This document shows, one piece after another, positions 1 to 9,253 of a stretch of DNA of 64,000 bases. The position numbers were made by a program, and so were the translations under genes. The stretch covers positions 62,001 through 126,000 of the forward strand of contig CAWCZY010000006.1 of assembly GCA_963800215.1 (NCBI GenBank). Direction: 5' to 3'. Under the pieces are notes generated by a model that had not been told where the DNA came from, did not search any database, and was given only the letters and a program-made list of their open reading frames with translations. The stretch is from JAJPKK01 sp963800215. Its GTDB lineage: Bacteria; Pseudomonadota; Alphaproteobacteria; Rhizobiales; Xanthobacteraceae. Position 1 is the first letter of the stretch, and each line of letters begins with the position of its first letter.

Positions 1-42
1 TATGAGCCGGGGCTGACAGGCCATGCGACCGGGGGAGGAATC

Positions 43-1278
43 ATGACGACCTTTGCGGCGGAAGCATCGCCCCCCAACGCGTTTCGCGAGGTGTGGCTGA
101 TCTCCGCCGGTCACATGATGACGCACTGGTATCCGGCCACGTTCTATCTGCTGCTGCCGCTGATCGGCAGGGATCTGGACCTGAGCTTCGCCCAGATCGG
201 ATCGATCCTGACCTGCCAGTTCGCCGCCGGCGCGGTCGCCAACGTGCCGGGCGGCATGGTGGTCGATGCCGTGGGGCGCAAGGGCTTGCTGATGGCGGTC
301 GCCCTGTCCTGGATCGGCCTGCCTTACCTGGTGATGGGTTTTTCCCACCACTACTGGATGCTGCTGGTCTGCGCCACGCTGGTCGGCATCGGCAACAACC
401 TCTGGCACCCGGCCGCCATACCGCTGCTGGCGCAGAAGTTCCCGCGGCGGCGCGGGCTGGCGGTATCGATCCATGCCATGGGCGGCAATCTGGGCGATGC
501 GATCGCGCCCCTCGTGGTCGGCGCGATGCTCACCATATTCAGCTGGCGCGACGTGGTGGTGATGAACGTCATCCCGGGCCTCGTCGCATCCGCCGTGCTG
601 CTGCTCTCGCTGGGCCGGATCGACGACCAAAGGCACCTCGACGCGGAGCAGGCGGCGGCGCGGTTCGACGCCGTCAATGCCGTGCTGGCGGTGCGCACCC
701 TGTTTTCGAACCGCACGGTGCTGATGCTGTCGCTCGGTTCCGCGGTGCGGGCGATGACGGCGATGACGCTCCTCACCTTCCTGCCGGTGTTCCTGTCGGA
801 CGATCTTCATTATTCGCCGGCCTGGGTGGGCGGCTGCCTGTTCGCCCTGCAGGCCGCCGGCTTCGCGGCGGCGCCGATCGCCGGCCATCTGTCCGATCGC
901 ATGGGCCGCCGCAGCATCATCATGTCCAGCATGATGATGTCGGGCGTGGTGCTGCTGTTCATGGCAGTCGCCGGGCGCTCGCCGGCCTTCGTGCTGCTGG
1001 TGGCGTTCCTGGGCTTTTTCCTGTTCGCGATCCGCGCCGTGCTGCAGGCATGGCTGCTCGACGCGACGCCCGCGCGCATGGGGGGCACCAGCATCGGCAT
1101 CATGTTCGGTGCCCAGGCCGTGGGCGCAGCCATCGGTCCCCTGATCGGCGGCGTGCTCGCCGACCACTACGGCATCATCGCGACGTTCTATTTCCTGGCC
1201 GCCACCATCGTGGCCGCCAACATGTTCATTTTCTTCACGCCCGCGACCCGGGCGGCCGACGCGCCGGCGGGTGCCTGA
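43..1278 (+). CDS. MFS transporter
   Basis: A 411-residue inner-membrane secondary transporter of the major facilitator superfamily with about 12 hydrophobic segments. The loop after TM2 carries the MFS signature GGMVVDAVGRKG (residues 70-81), and a second copy, GHLSDRMGRR, lies near residue 280 in the C-terminal half, as expected for the two-fold MFS repeat. The overall look is that of drug or fosmidomycin-resistance-type exporters, but the substrate cannot be read from sequence. A strong ribosome site (GGGGGAGGA) sits just before the ATG at 43. An RND pump follows 166 bp downstream on the same strand, so the three may form an efflux block. Family certain, substrate unknown. Confidence 0.9.
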   Translation: MTTFAAEASPPNAFREVWLISAGHMMTHWYPATFYLLLPLIGRDLDLSFAQIGSILTCQFAAGAVANVPGGMVVDAVGRKGLLMAVALSWIGLPYLVMGFSHHYWMLLVCATLVGIGNNLWHPAAIPLLAQKFPRRRGLAVSIHAMGGNLGDAIAPLVVGAMLTIFSWRDVVVMNVIPGLVASAVLLLSLGRIDDQRHLDAEQAAARFDAVNAVLAVRTLFSNRTVLMLSLGSAVRAMTAMTLLTFLPVFLSDDLHYSPAWVGGCLFALQAAGFAAAPIAGHLSDRMGRRSIIMSSMMMSGVVLLFMAVAGRSPAFVLLVAFLGFFLFAIRAVLQAWLLDATPARMGGTSIGIMFGAQAVGAAIGPLIGGVLADHYGIIATFYFLAATIVAANMFIFFTPATRAADAPAGA

Positions 1279-1444
1279 GATTTGCCGGCGGGAGGCGGGC
1301 GGCGGTGCGCCGATCACGCCACCCGAAAGTGGCGATGAGCGCTCATGACCGCGATGCCGGTGCCTGGCCGGTCCTGCCCGACATGGAACTTTTCTTCGTA
1401 CCCGAGGTTAGCAGAAATGGAGCGGCGATTGGCACCTGCAAATC

Positions 1445-2674
1445 ATGGGAACGCGTTTGACCCCACCTCACTCGTCACCTTCAGGGCGCCGATGGATATT
1501 TGTGGCCGTCCTGGTAGCAGTCGCGGGTGCGGGGTATCTCGGCTGGAGTCACTTCTACGGGAACGGCATAAGGTGGGCAGCCGGGGGTGGCACCAAGGGC
1601 GGACAGAAGCCCGTCGCCATCCCGGTCACGATCGCGCAGGCGCAAACGGCCGATTTCCCGGTGTATCTGAACGGACTCGGCACCGTGCAACCTTACGAAA
1701 CCGTGACTGTGCATAGCCGCGTCGACGGAGAACTCACCAAGGTCGCCTTCAAACAAGGTCAGATGGTCAGCGAAGGCGAACTTCTCGCGCAGATCGATCC
1801 ACGGCCGTATCAGGCGGCTCTCGACCAGGCGCTGGCGAAAAAGGCGCAGGACGAAGCGAATCTGAAGAATGCGCAGCTCAACCTGAAGCGCTATACCACC
1901 CTCAACAAGGAAGAATTCTCGACGCGCCAGCAGCTTGATACCCAGCAGGCCTCGGTCGACCAGATCAATGCGCAGATCAAGGGCGATCAGGCGGCGATCG
2001 ACAACGCCCAGACGCAAGTCGGCTATACGACGATCCGGTCTCCGCTGTCGGGGAGAACGGGCTTTCGCTTCATCGATCCGGGCAACATCGTTCATGCGGC
2101 GGACACGACCGGTATCGTGACGATCGTCAAGCTGCAGCCGATCTCCGTCGTGTTCACGGCGCCCGAGGACGACGTGCCGCAGATCAACAAGGCGCTTGCC
2201 GCGGGCACCGTCCCGGTGACCGCACTGAGTTCGGATGGTTCGAAAACGCTGTCTCAGGGCCACCTCGCCCTCGTCGACAACAAGGTCGATCAGGCGAGCG
2301 GGACCATCAGCATGAAGGCGACGTTCGAGAACAAGGATAACGTCCTGTGGCCCGGCCTGTCGGTCTCGACCCGCCTGCTGGTCGAAACGCTGAAGCATGT
2401 CACCGTCATGCCCGAGGACGCGGTCCAGCACGGACCGAGCGGCCTCTACGCCTTCGTCGTCGGCAACGACAACAAGGCCGAGATGCGCAGCATCAAGATC
2501 GGTCAGGAGGACAATGGCCAGGCAGTCGTCTTGCAGGGGGTGTCACCCGGCGAAAAAGTCGTAACCGCAGGGCAATACCGGGTGCAGCAAGGTGCCCTGG
2601 TCGAGCCGAGCCAGGCCAATCCCGCGTCCAAACCTGAAAATACGGCGCAGAACACGCCTGCCAAAGTACCCTGA
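1445..2674 (+). CDS. RND efflux pump periplasmic adaptor (MdtA/HlyD-like)
   Basis: Membrane fusion protein of 409 residues that would link the RND permease encoded 2 bp downstream to an outer-membrane channel. After a short basic N-terminus there is one membrane anchor (about residues 18-36). A half lipoyl motif follows (VDGELTKVAFKQGQMVSEGE, about 95-115), then an Ala/Gln/Lys-rich helical hairpin (about 125-185), the second lipoyl half and beta-barrel (GYTTIRSPLSGRTG), and a Pro/Lys-rich tail after residue 390. Length fits MdtA/AcrA-type adaptors. No outer-membrane TolC-like gene is present in the window. The start at 1445 puts the basic residues directly before the anchor, although no strong Shine-Dalgarno sequence is evident. 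Confidence 0.93.
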   Translation: MGTRLTPPHSSPSGRRWIFVAVLVAVAGAGYLGWSHFYGNGIRWAAGGGTKGGQKPVAIPVTIAQAQTADFPVYLNGLGTVQPYETVTVHSRVDGELTKVAFKQGQMVSEGELLAQIDPRPYQAALDQALAKKAQDEANLKNAQLNLKRYTTLNKEEFSTRQQLDTQQASVDQINAQIKGDQAAIDNAQTQVGYTTIRSPLSGRTGFRFIDPGNIVHAADTTGIVTIVKLQPISVVFTAPEDDVPQINKALAAGTVPVTALSSDGSKTLSQGHLALVDNKVDQASGTISMKATFENKDNVLWPGLSVSTRLLVETLKHVTVMPEDAVQHGPSGLYAFVVGNDNKAEMRSIKIGQEDNGQAVVLQGVSPGEKVVTAGQYRVQQGALVEPSQANPASKPENTAQNTPAKVP

Positions 2675-2676
2675 TC

Positions 2677-5600
2677 ATGGACGGCAGCATTTCCGCACCA
2701 TTCATCCGCTACCCCATCGCAACCTCGCTGTTGATGGTCGGTGTTCTCTTCGTCGGCATCGTCGCGTATCCGAATTTGCCGGTTGCACCATTGCCGCAGG
2801 TCGATTTTCCGACCATTCAGGTTTCGGCGCTGCTGCCCGGAGCCAGTCCCGATACGATGGCTTCCTCCGTGGCACAGCCGCTCGAGACGCAATTCGCGCA
2901 GATTCCGGGCGTAGCGGAAATGACCTCGACGAGTTCGCTCGGGTCGACCGCGATCACGATCCAGTTCGATCTCGGCCGCAATATCGACGGCGCATCCAGC
3001 GACATACAGTCGGCGATCAACGCCGCGAGCGGGCAGTTGCCGAAGAACCTTCCCACTCCGCCGACCTACCGGAAGGTCAACCCTGCGGACTCGCCGATCC
3101 TCCTGCTGGCGGCGACCTCGGATTCGCTGCCGCTGACCGAGGTCGACGACAATGTGGAGACCAAGCTCGCCCAGCAGATCAGCCAGGTTCCCGGTGTCGC
3201 CCAAGTGCTCGTCGGCGGCCAGCAGAAACCGGCGATCCGCGTTCAGCTCGATCCGGCGAAGCTCGTGGCGAAGGGATTGTCGCTCGAGGACGTGCGCACA
3301 CCGCTATCCGTAACCACCGTCAACAATCCAAAGGGGTCGTTCAACGGCGAGAAGCGCCTCTATACGATCTACACCAACGACCAGTTGACGCAGGCCAAGG
3401 CATGGAACGACGTCGTCGTTTCCTTTCGCAACGGCGGAGCCTTGCGCGTGCGCGACATCGGGCGCGCCGTGGTAGGGCCTCAGGACACCACGCAGGCCGG
3501 CTGGGCCGACGGCAAACGCGGAATATTCCTGATCATCTACAAACAGCCCGGCGCCAACGTCATTTCGACCGTCGATCGAATCATGGCGGTATTGCCGCGC
3601 GCCGAGGCAGCCATGCCGGCCTCGATCAAGGTCTTTACGTTGAGCGACCGTACCCAGACCATCCGGGCCGCGGTGAGCGACGTGCAGTTCACGCTGCTGC
3701 TCACCATCGTGCTGGTGGTGATGGTCATCTTCATCTTCCTGCGCAGCCTGTGGGCGACCGTCATCCCCAGCGTCACGGTTCCGCTCGCATTGCTCGGGGC
3801 CTGCGCGATGATGTGGGCGATGGGCTACAGCCTCGACAATCTTTCCCTGATGGCGCTGACCATCTCGGTCGGCTTCGTCGTGGACGACGCGATCGTGATG
3901 CTGGAGAACATCACCCGCTACATCGAGGAAGGGGAGGCCCCTGTCGCCGCCGCGCTCAAGGGCGCGAGCGAAATCGGCTTCACCATCATTTCCATCAGCG
4001 TCTCGTTGATCGCGGTGCTGATTCCGCTGCTGCTGATGGGCGGTATCATCGGCCGCCTGTTTCGCGAATTCGCGGTGACGTTGTCGATGACCATCGCCGT
4101 GTCGGCGGCCGTATCGCTGACGCTGACGCCGATGATGGCATCGCGTTTCCTCAAGAAGCCGGAGGAGGGCAGCCATGGGCGCGTCTATCAGTGGAGCGAG
4201 CACGCCTTCGACATGCTGCTCAAAGGCTATGAGCGCGGGCTCGATCTGGTCTTGCAATTCCGCTTCGTCACGCTGTGCGTCTTTCTGGCGACGGTGACGC
4301 TGTCCGTCTACTTCTACGTCATTATTCCGAAGGGGTTCTTTCCGGAGCAGGATACCGGCCTCATCTCCGGAATCTCGGAGGGTTCGGAAGACATTTCCTT
4401 TGCCGCCATGGCGCGCCTTCAGGAGCGGCTCGGTGACGTGGTGCTCAAGGATCCTGCCGTCGAGCACGTGGGCATGGCACTGGGCTCCGGCGGGGGCGGC
4501 GGCACCGCGACCAACAATGGGCGGATGTTCATCACGCTCAAGCCGCGCGACCAACGCACCGCGACCGCGGACCAGATCATCGCGCGGCTCCGTCCCGAAC
4601 TCGACAAGGTGGAAGGCGGCAAGCTCTTCCTGCAGGCTAACCAGGACGTGCGTGTCGGCGGACGCATCTCGCGCACCCAGTACCAATACACTCTGCAGGG
4701 GTCGGACATCGACGAGCTCAACCAGTGGGCACCGAGGGTTCTGGACAAGTTGAAGGGCTTGCCCGGGCTTCGCGACGTCGCCTCGGATCAGCAGTCGGAC
4801 GGCACGACGCTGACATTGACTTTCGATCGCGATCAGGCGTCGCGTTATGGCCTGACCCCGCAAATAATCGACGATACGCTCTATGATGCCTTCGGGCAGC
4901 GGGAGATCTCGCAGTATTTCACCCAGCTCTCGAGCTATTTCGTGATCATGGAAGTCCTGCCGAATCTGCAGGGCGACGTCTCGACGCTCGACAAAATCTT
5001 CGTGAAATCCACGACGACCGGCGGCGAAGTGCCGCTTTCCGCCTTTGCGAAATGGACGACGACGCCAATTCAACCCTTGTCCATCAGTCACCAAGGCCAG
5101 TTCCCGGCGGTCACCATCAGCTTCAACCTGGCTCAGGGCGTCGCCCTGGGCGACGCGACACGAGAAATTCAGCGGGCCGAGAGCGAGCTCAAGTTGCCGC
5201 CAACGATCAACGGCTCGTTCCAGGGCAACGCCCAGGCGTTCCAGGATTCGCTCTCGACCGTGCCGATGCTGATCGTGGCGGCGCTCGTGGTGGTCTATCT
5301 GATCCTCGGCGTCCTGTATGAGAGCTACATCCACCCGCTCACGATCCTGTCGACGCTGCCGTCCGCCGGGGTAGGGGCGCTCGCGGCGCTGATGATGTTC
5401 GGCTTTGACTTCAGCCTGATCGCCCTCATCGGCATCATCCTGCTGATCGGCATCGTGAAGAAGAATGGCATCATGCTCGTCGACTTCGCCATCGTCGGCG
5501 AGCGCGAACTGCATCTTTCCGCCTATGAGGCGGTTCGCCGCGCCGCCTTGTTGCGCTTCCGCCCCATCATGATGACGACGATGGCGGCGCTGCTCGGCGG

Positions 5601-5832
5601 GGTGCCGCTCATGCTCGGACACGGCACGGGCTCGGAGGTCAGGCAACCGCTCGGCTACGCCATGGTCGGCGGCCTCATCGTCAGCCAGGCGCTGACGCTG
5701 TTCACGACGCCGGTGATCTATCTCTATCTCGACCGGTTCTCGGATTGGGTCTCGAGCTGGCGATCGCCGGTGCCCGAGAAGGAACTGCCGGCGGCCCCGG
5801 AGGGTGGGTCCATTGCAGCATCTCGCGGCTAG
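2677..5832 (+). CDS. RND multidrug efflux permease (HAE-1, MdtB/MdtC-like)
   Basis: Inner-membrane proton-driven pump of 1,051 residues, the normal length of HAE-1 transporters. The N-terminal TM1 region (FIRYPIATSLLMVG) is followed by the large periplasmic porter loop. The TM4 proton-relay aspartates appear in GFVVDDAIVMLENI (about residues 400-413), and the TM10 lysine in GIVKKNGIMLVDFA (about 925-938). Both halves show the internal duplication of the family. The gene starts 2 bp after the adaptor stop and is clearly co-transcribed with it. The MdtABC/MexF-like branch is favoured over heavy-metal CusA pumps, because no methionine-rich metal site is visible. Substrate range is not predictable. 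No dedicated regulator is adjacent. Confidence 0.95.
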   Translation: MDGSISAPFIRYPIATSLLMVGVLFVGIVAYPNLPVAPLPQVDFPTIQVSALLPGASPDTMASSVAQPLETQFAQIPGVAEMTSTSSLGSTAITIQFDLGRNIDGASSDIQSAINAASGQLPKNLPTPPTYRKVNPADSPILLLAATSDSLPLTEVDDNVETKLAQQISQVPGVAQVLVGGQQKPAIRVQLDPAKLVAKGLSLEDVRTPLSVTTVNNPKGSFNGEKRLYTIYTNDQLTQAKAWNDVVVSFRNGGALRVRDIGRAVVGPQDTTQAGWADGKRGIFLIIYKQPGANVISTVDRIMAVLPRAEAAMPASIKVFTLSDRTQTIRAAVSDVQFTLLLTIVLVVMVIFIFLRSLWATVIPSVTVPLALLGACAMMWAMGYSLDNLSLMALTISVGFVVDDAIVMLENITRYIEEGEAPVAAALKGASEIGFTIISISVSLIAVLIPLLLMGGIIGRLFREFAVTLSMTIAVSAAVSLTLTPMMASRFLKKPEEGSHGRVYQWSEHAFDMLLKGYERGLDLVLQFRFVTLCVFLATVTLSVYFYVIIPKGFFPEQDTGLISGISEGSEDISFAAMARLQERLGDVVLKDPAVEHVGMALGSGGGGGTATNNGRMFITLKPRDQRTATADQIIARLRPELDKVEGGKLFLQANQDVRVGGRISRTQYQYTLQGSDIDELNQWAPRVLDKLKGLPGLRDVASDQQSDGTTLTLTFDRDQASRYGLTPQIIDDTLYDAFGQREISQYFTQLSSYFVIMEVLPNLQGDVSTLDKIFVKSTTTGGEVPLSAFAKWTTTPIQPLSISHQGQFPAVTISFNLAQGVALGDATREIQRAESELKLPPTINGSFQGNAQAFQDSLSTVPMLIVAALVVVYLILGVLYESYIHPLTILSTLPSAGVGALAALMMFGFDFSLIALIGIILLIGIVKKNGIMLVDFAIVGERELHLSAYEAVRRAALLRFRPIMMTTMAALLGGVPLMLGHGTGSEVRQPLGYAMVGGLIVSQALTLFTTPVIYLYLDRFSDWVSSWRSPVPEKELPAAPEGGSIAASRG

Positions 5833-6110
5833 ACCAGGGCCTTCACGACGGTCTTCAGGCTGGTCAGATCGCCGTGACCCAACGCGGACGGGAAGCGGCG
5901 CTTTCCGGCCGTCGGGCCGGCAAACGTAGCGGGCGCGTGTCCGGTTGTCGGGAGACGCAGCGGAGAAGCTGCTTGCTTGAACTGAAATCCAAAAAACGCC
6001 GCCGAAATCCTTAATGAATTCTTCAGACCACCGGGGCGCGATTCTCCATCGCGATTATGAAAAGCGAAAGGGGCGCCCGTTACAAAGGGTGTTCCAGAAT
6101 GGAGATGCAA

Positions 6111-6284
6111 ATGTACACCCTCAAGCGGTTCCTTGGAGACGAATCCGGCGCCACCGCCATCGAATATGGTCTGATCGCGGCCGGCATTTCCGTCGCCATC
6201 ATTACGGTCGTCAACACTCTCGGTTCGCAGTTGAAGGCGACCTTTACGACCATCAATTCCGATCTGGCGTCGGCCGGTAAGTAA
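6111..6284 (+). CDS. flp: Flp/Fap-type type IVb pilin
   Basis: Predicted 57-residue prepilin, the subunit of Flp (Tad) adhesive pili. A short basic leader (MYTLKRFLGDESG) precedes the prepilin-peptidase site Gly13/Ala14, giving mature ATAIEYGLIAAG with the invariant Glu at +5 and Tyr at +6. A hydrophobic helix and a short Ser/Thr-rich tail follow, all typical of Flp. Of three nearby in-frame ATGs (6099, 6105, 6111) I chose 6111, because GGAG lies at 6101-6104 with correct spacing. No other tad/cpa assembly gene is in the window, so this is an orphan pilin locus; many alphaproteobacteria keep several scattered flp copies. Confidence 0.9.
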   Translation: MYTLKRFLGDESGATAIEYGLIAAGISVAIITVVNTLGSQLKATFTTINSDLASAGK

Positions 6285-6746
6285 CACCTTACGCCCCACC
6301 AGGCCGCGGACAGGAGCCACGCCCATGCTGATCCGCTATCGGATCGCCCGCGGCGCAGGTCAATCGGTTCTCCATTCACTTGCGTTCGCGCTTTTCAAAC
6401 AAAGCCCGACCGAAATTCAACTGCAGACAGACGCGCAACTCGTCGAACTCCAAAAGAGATGGAACGAGAGTGCAGCACCAAATGCCGTGCCCGTAGCGGC
6501 TCGACCTAACGGGTATCGCCGCCGGCGATCAGACGGTGCTCGATGAAATCGCCGAATGAAATCGGCGATAAGCTTCCCCGACGAATTCCGAAAGCGGTCC
6601 GAAGAGTGCCGTCAGCCGGCGGCAACGGTCTCCAACCCTACGGGGTTTTGGCTACGTTCGACCGAAGGATTGGATGAGCGTCGCCCTGGAGTCCGAAAGG
6701 GCAATGAAACCTGACAACGCCGCTCCTGGCTGGGGCTCTCGCCCGC
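6285..6746. other. 462-bp intergenic stretch with no recognisable gene
   Basis: Between the pilin stop and the small leftward gene at 6747 I see no convincing coding region, tRNA or known element. A short open frame at 6325-6546 has no family resemblance and poor codon character. A weak hairpin (CCAACCC, TACG loop, GGGTTTTGG) at about 6632-6651 could act as a terminator but is far from any gene end. Confidence 0.5.
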
Positions 6747-6932
6747 TCAGGTATCCCGTTGCTGGGGACGTTCTCCGATATCGGGGAGCTTACCGTTGTC
6801 CATTGCGGCCGCTCGCAGCTGGTATCCCCTCGCCAAGTGCTTCAGTTCGTCACTGACGATCGGATTTTTCGCTTCGCGCGCCAGCTTCAGGCAAACGCGA
6901 GCCAGTTCCACCAAGTCGTCATAGGTCTGCAT
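6747..6932 (-). CDS. Small conserved-looking hypothetical protein (61 aa)
   Basis: A 61-residue protein beginning MQTYDDLVELARVCLKLARE and continuing with AKNPIVSDELKHLARGYQLR. It is highly charged, lacks membrane segments, and is predicted to be almost entirely helical, with heptad-like Leu/Ala spacing over residues 7-40. The start at 6932 is supported by a good GGAGG ribosome site a few bases upstream. Short helical proteins of this style are common in Bradyrhizobium-type genomes, but I do not recognise a named family. It stands alone, 152 bp beyond the stop of the TctC gene on the same strand. Function unknown. Confidence 0.65.
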   Translation of the reverse strand: MQTYDDLVELARVCLKLAREAKNPIVSDELKHLARGYQLRAAAMDNGKLPDIGERPQQRDT

Positions 6933-7084
6933 GGCGCCCTCCGCCTTGCAGCCTCCTGGCGTTTGAGCAGATTGAGAATGAAGCAGTTCACACAGCGCCG
7001 AGATTTGACGGCCTGACCACGACCTTCTCGCTGGCGTCGATCCCGTGGACTCGGAACACGGCGCGGCGCCCGGCCACGCGCCGA

Positions 7085-8062
7085 TCAGTCCGGCTTGGCG
7101 CCGGAGTACTTGACCACCTTGCCCCATTTTTCGACTTCGTCGGCCATGAACTTCCCGAACTCGGCGGGCGACCCCGCAAGCGTCGTGCCGCCGAGGTCTG
7201 CGAGCCGCGCCTTCAGCCTGGGATCGGCGAGACCGAGGTTGATCTCGCGGTTGAGCGTGTCGATGATCTCGGCGGGGGTCTTGCGGGGTACGCCGGCGCC
7301 GGCCCAGTAGCTCGCCTCGAAGCCCGGCAGGAAATCGCTGACGGTCGGGAGGTCGGCGAGGCCCTCCCAGCGCGTCGCGGTGGTCACCGCGAGCGCCCGC
7401 AACTGGCCGGCCCTGATGTATTCGATCGTCCCCGGCATGGTGCCGAAAATCACCTGCACCTGTCCGCCGAGCATGTCGGTCAGTGCCGGCGCTTCGCCGC
7501 GATACGGCACGTGGAGCATGTTGACCCCGGTCATCATCTTGAACAATTCGCCGGCGACATGCTGGGGGGTGCCGATGCCGCCCGACGCCATGTTGATCTT
7601 GCCCGGATTGGCCTTGGCATAGGCGATGAACTCCGGAACCGTCTTGACCGGGACCGACGGGTTTACCGTCATGACCAGGGGAGTGCGGATGATGCCGGCG
7701 ACCGGCGCGATATCGCGGATGAGGCTGAAATTGAGCTTGTCGTAAAGCGTCGCGTTGATCGCGCCCGCCGTATTGACCAGGAGCAGCGTGTAGCCGTCCG
7801 GAGCCGCGTTCACGGCGGCCTCGATGGCGATGTTGCCGGCCGCGCCCGGTCGGTTGTCGATGAGGAACGGCTGGCCGAGCCGTTCCGACAGCCATTGTCC
7901 CATCAGGCGCGCCACCGTATCGGTCGGGCCGCCGGGGGGAAAGCCGGCGATCCAGCGCACCGGCCGCGCCGGATAGGCCTGCGCCCTGGCGACGCGCGCG
8001 ACGGCCGGAAGCGCGGCGGCACAAGCTGCCAGTTGCAGGAATCGGCGGCGCGGAAGCTTCAT
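7085..8062 (-). CDS. Tripartite tricarboxylate transporter receptor (TctC/Bug family)
   Basis: Periplasmic solute-binding protein of 325 residues (PF03401 type). The N-terminus MKLPRRRFLQLAACAAALPA has an Arg-Arg-x-Phe-Leu pattern and an Ala-rich hydrophobic core, so export may be by Tat; cleavage is likely after ARA near residue 27. Family hallmarks include PVRWIAGFPPGGPTDTVARL, the IDNRPGAAGNIA segment, APDGYTLLLVN, YAKANPGKIN and HVPYRGEAPALTDMLGGQVQ. The TctA and TctB membrane subunits are absent from the window, as for most Bug proteins. A truncated paralogue lies at 40863-41500. The ligand is probably a small carboxylate, but its identity cannot be deduced. Confidence 0.93.
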   Translation of the reverse strand: MKLPRRRFLQLAACAAALPAVARVARAQAYPARPVRWIAGFPPGGPTDTVARLMGQWLSERLGQPFLIDNRPGAAGNIAIEAAVNAAPDGYTLLLVNTAGAINATLYDKLNFSLIRDIAPVAGIIRTPLVMTVNPSVPVKTVPEFIAYAKANPGKINMASGGIGTPQHVAGELFKMMTGVNMLHVPYRGEAPALTDMLGGQVQVIFGTMPGTIEYIRAGQLRALAVTTATRWEGLADLPTVSDFLPGFEASYWAGAGVPRKTPAEIIDTLNREINLGLADPRLKARLADLGGTTLAGSPAEFGKFMADEVEKWGKVVKYSGAKPD

Positions 8063-8159
8063 CGCGTTTCTCCTCGAGCCTTTTTTGGTGATTGCTACGT
8101 GTCACCGTCGGCGGCGCGCTGATACTATCTCGAAATGCGCCTGCTTGCTCACTCTTGGC

Positions 8160-8963
8160 TCACACTCGGCTCTCGGCCTCCCGGATGAAGGTATCGGCGA
8201 GCCGGTTCCATTCCTGCCAGTGCCGCCGATAGGAGTAGTGGCCGCCCTCCTTCACGATGATGAGACGCGAGCCGGCGACCGCCTTGTGCAGATCCTCGGA
8301 TTGATAGAACGGCACCGTCGCATCGTCGAGGGTGCCGATCACCAGGCAGGGATTGCGGATCTTGTGCAGCTCCGCGGTGCGGTCGTGGCTCATGGTCATG
8401 TCGAGCCGGCCGGCCAGCACCTCCACCGGCGCGATCGTCTTCAATGCGCGCGCCTCCAGCTCCATCACCTTGTCGAGATCGTAACGGAACTGCATGGCGC
8501 CGTTGGTGAACAGCGAGGAGACCTTCACATACTCCTCGGGACCATAGGCCAGCGCGATGCGCTTGCGCGTCATCTGCACGCGGTTGATGTATTCGTCCGC
8601 CTTGATCCAGGTGTTGGAGAAGATGCAGCCGCGCAGCCGGTCGGGATAGTCGATCGCGAGGTTCTGAAGCACGCAGCCGCCGGTCGAGGTGCCGGCGACA
8701 TGGGCCTTGTCGATGCCGAACCTATCCATCAGCGCGATCACGTCGCGGGCGATCGCCTGGGTCGAATAGGAATCCGCCGGCTTGTCGCTGTCGCCGGTGC
8801 CGCGATGGTCGAAGGCGATGCAGCGGTAGCGCTTGGAGAATTCCGCCATCTGATATCCCCACGCGTTCAGCAGTCCGACGAGACCGGGCACGAAGATGAA
8901 GGCCGGGCCGTTGCCCTGCTCCTCCACGTTCAGCGTGATCTCGCCGATGTCGATACGCGGCAC
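8160..8963 (-). CDS. Alpha/beta hydrolase
   Basis: Cytoplasmic alpha/beta-fold hydrolase of 267 residues with no signal peptide. The nucleophile elbow is Gly-Thr-Ser-Thr-Gly with Ser93. The acid is probably Asp213 or Asp214 (GTLDDATVPF) and the base His242 (EGGHYSYRR). An oxyanion-region motif FVPGLVG (24-30) and the FDHRGTGDSD segment (51-60) complete the fold. It lies 97 bp upstream of the TctC gene on the same strand, so the receptor and hydrolase may be co-expressed to take up and cleave one substrate. Members include esterases, C-C bond hydrolases and lactonases; the exact reaction is not assignable. It is divergent from another hydrolase starting at 9254. Confidence 0.88.
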   Translation of the reverse strand: MPRIDIGEITLNVEEQGNGPAFIFVPGLVGLLNAWGYQMAEFSKRYRCIAFDHRGTGDSDKPADSYSTQAIARDVIALMDRFGIDKAHVAGTSTGGCVLQNLAIDYPDRLRGCIFSNTWIKADEYINRVQMTRKRIALAYGPEEYVKVSSLFTNGAMQFRYDLDKVMELEARALKTIAPVEVLAGRLDMTMSHDRTAELHKIRNPCLVIGTLDDATVPFYQSEDLHKAVAGSRLIIVKEGGHYSYRRHWQEWNRLADTFIREAESRV

Positions 8964-9253
8964 GCCGCTCCTCGCTTCTCGAAGGATTTCATCCGCCGCG
9001 ACGCGCGGCCTTCGCCCTCACGCCTCAATTCAGTTTTGATGACGGGTCGAGCGATGTCTACATCCAAATTGCGTGGCGACGTCGCTCGGACGATGCGGTT
9101 CGTTGCGGTGGCGGCGGATTTGACCATGACAGCCTCTTCAGGTTTGCTGGTATAAAGCCACAGCAGCACCCGAGGATCGGATGATCTTGATCGACGGTTC
9201 GCAGATTTGGACATCCGCGAGGGGATGACAACCGAAGCGAAGGAAATCGTCGC

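Noticed and set aside
3304..5646. 780-codon open frame antisense to the RND permease
   Set aside because: High-GC shadow of a certain gene; the predicted protein is Arg/Asp/His-rich low complexity with no family motifs.
6325..6546. Small open frame after the pilin gene
   Set aside because: No ribosome site, no recognisable similarity, Arg-rich end; probably chance.
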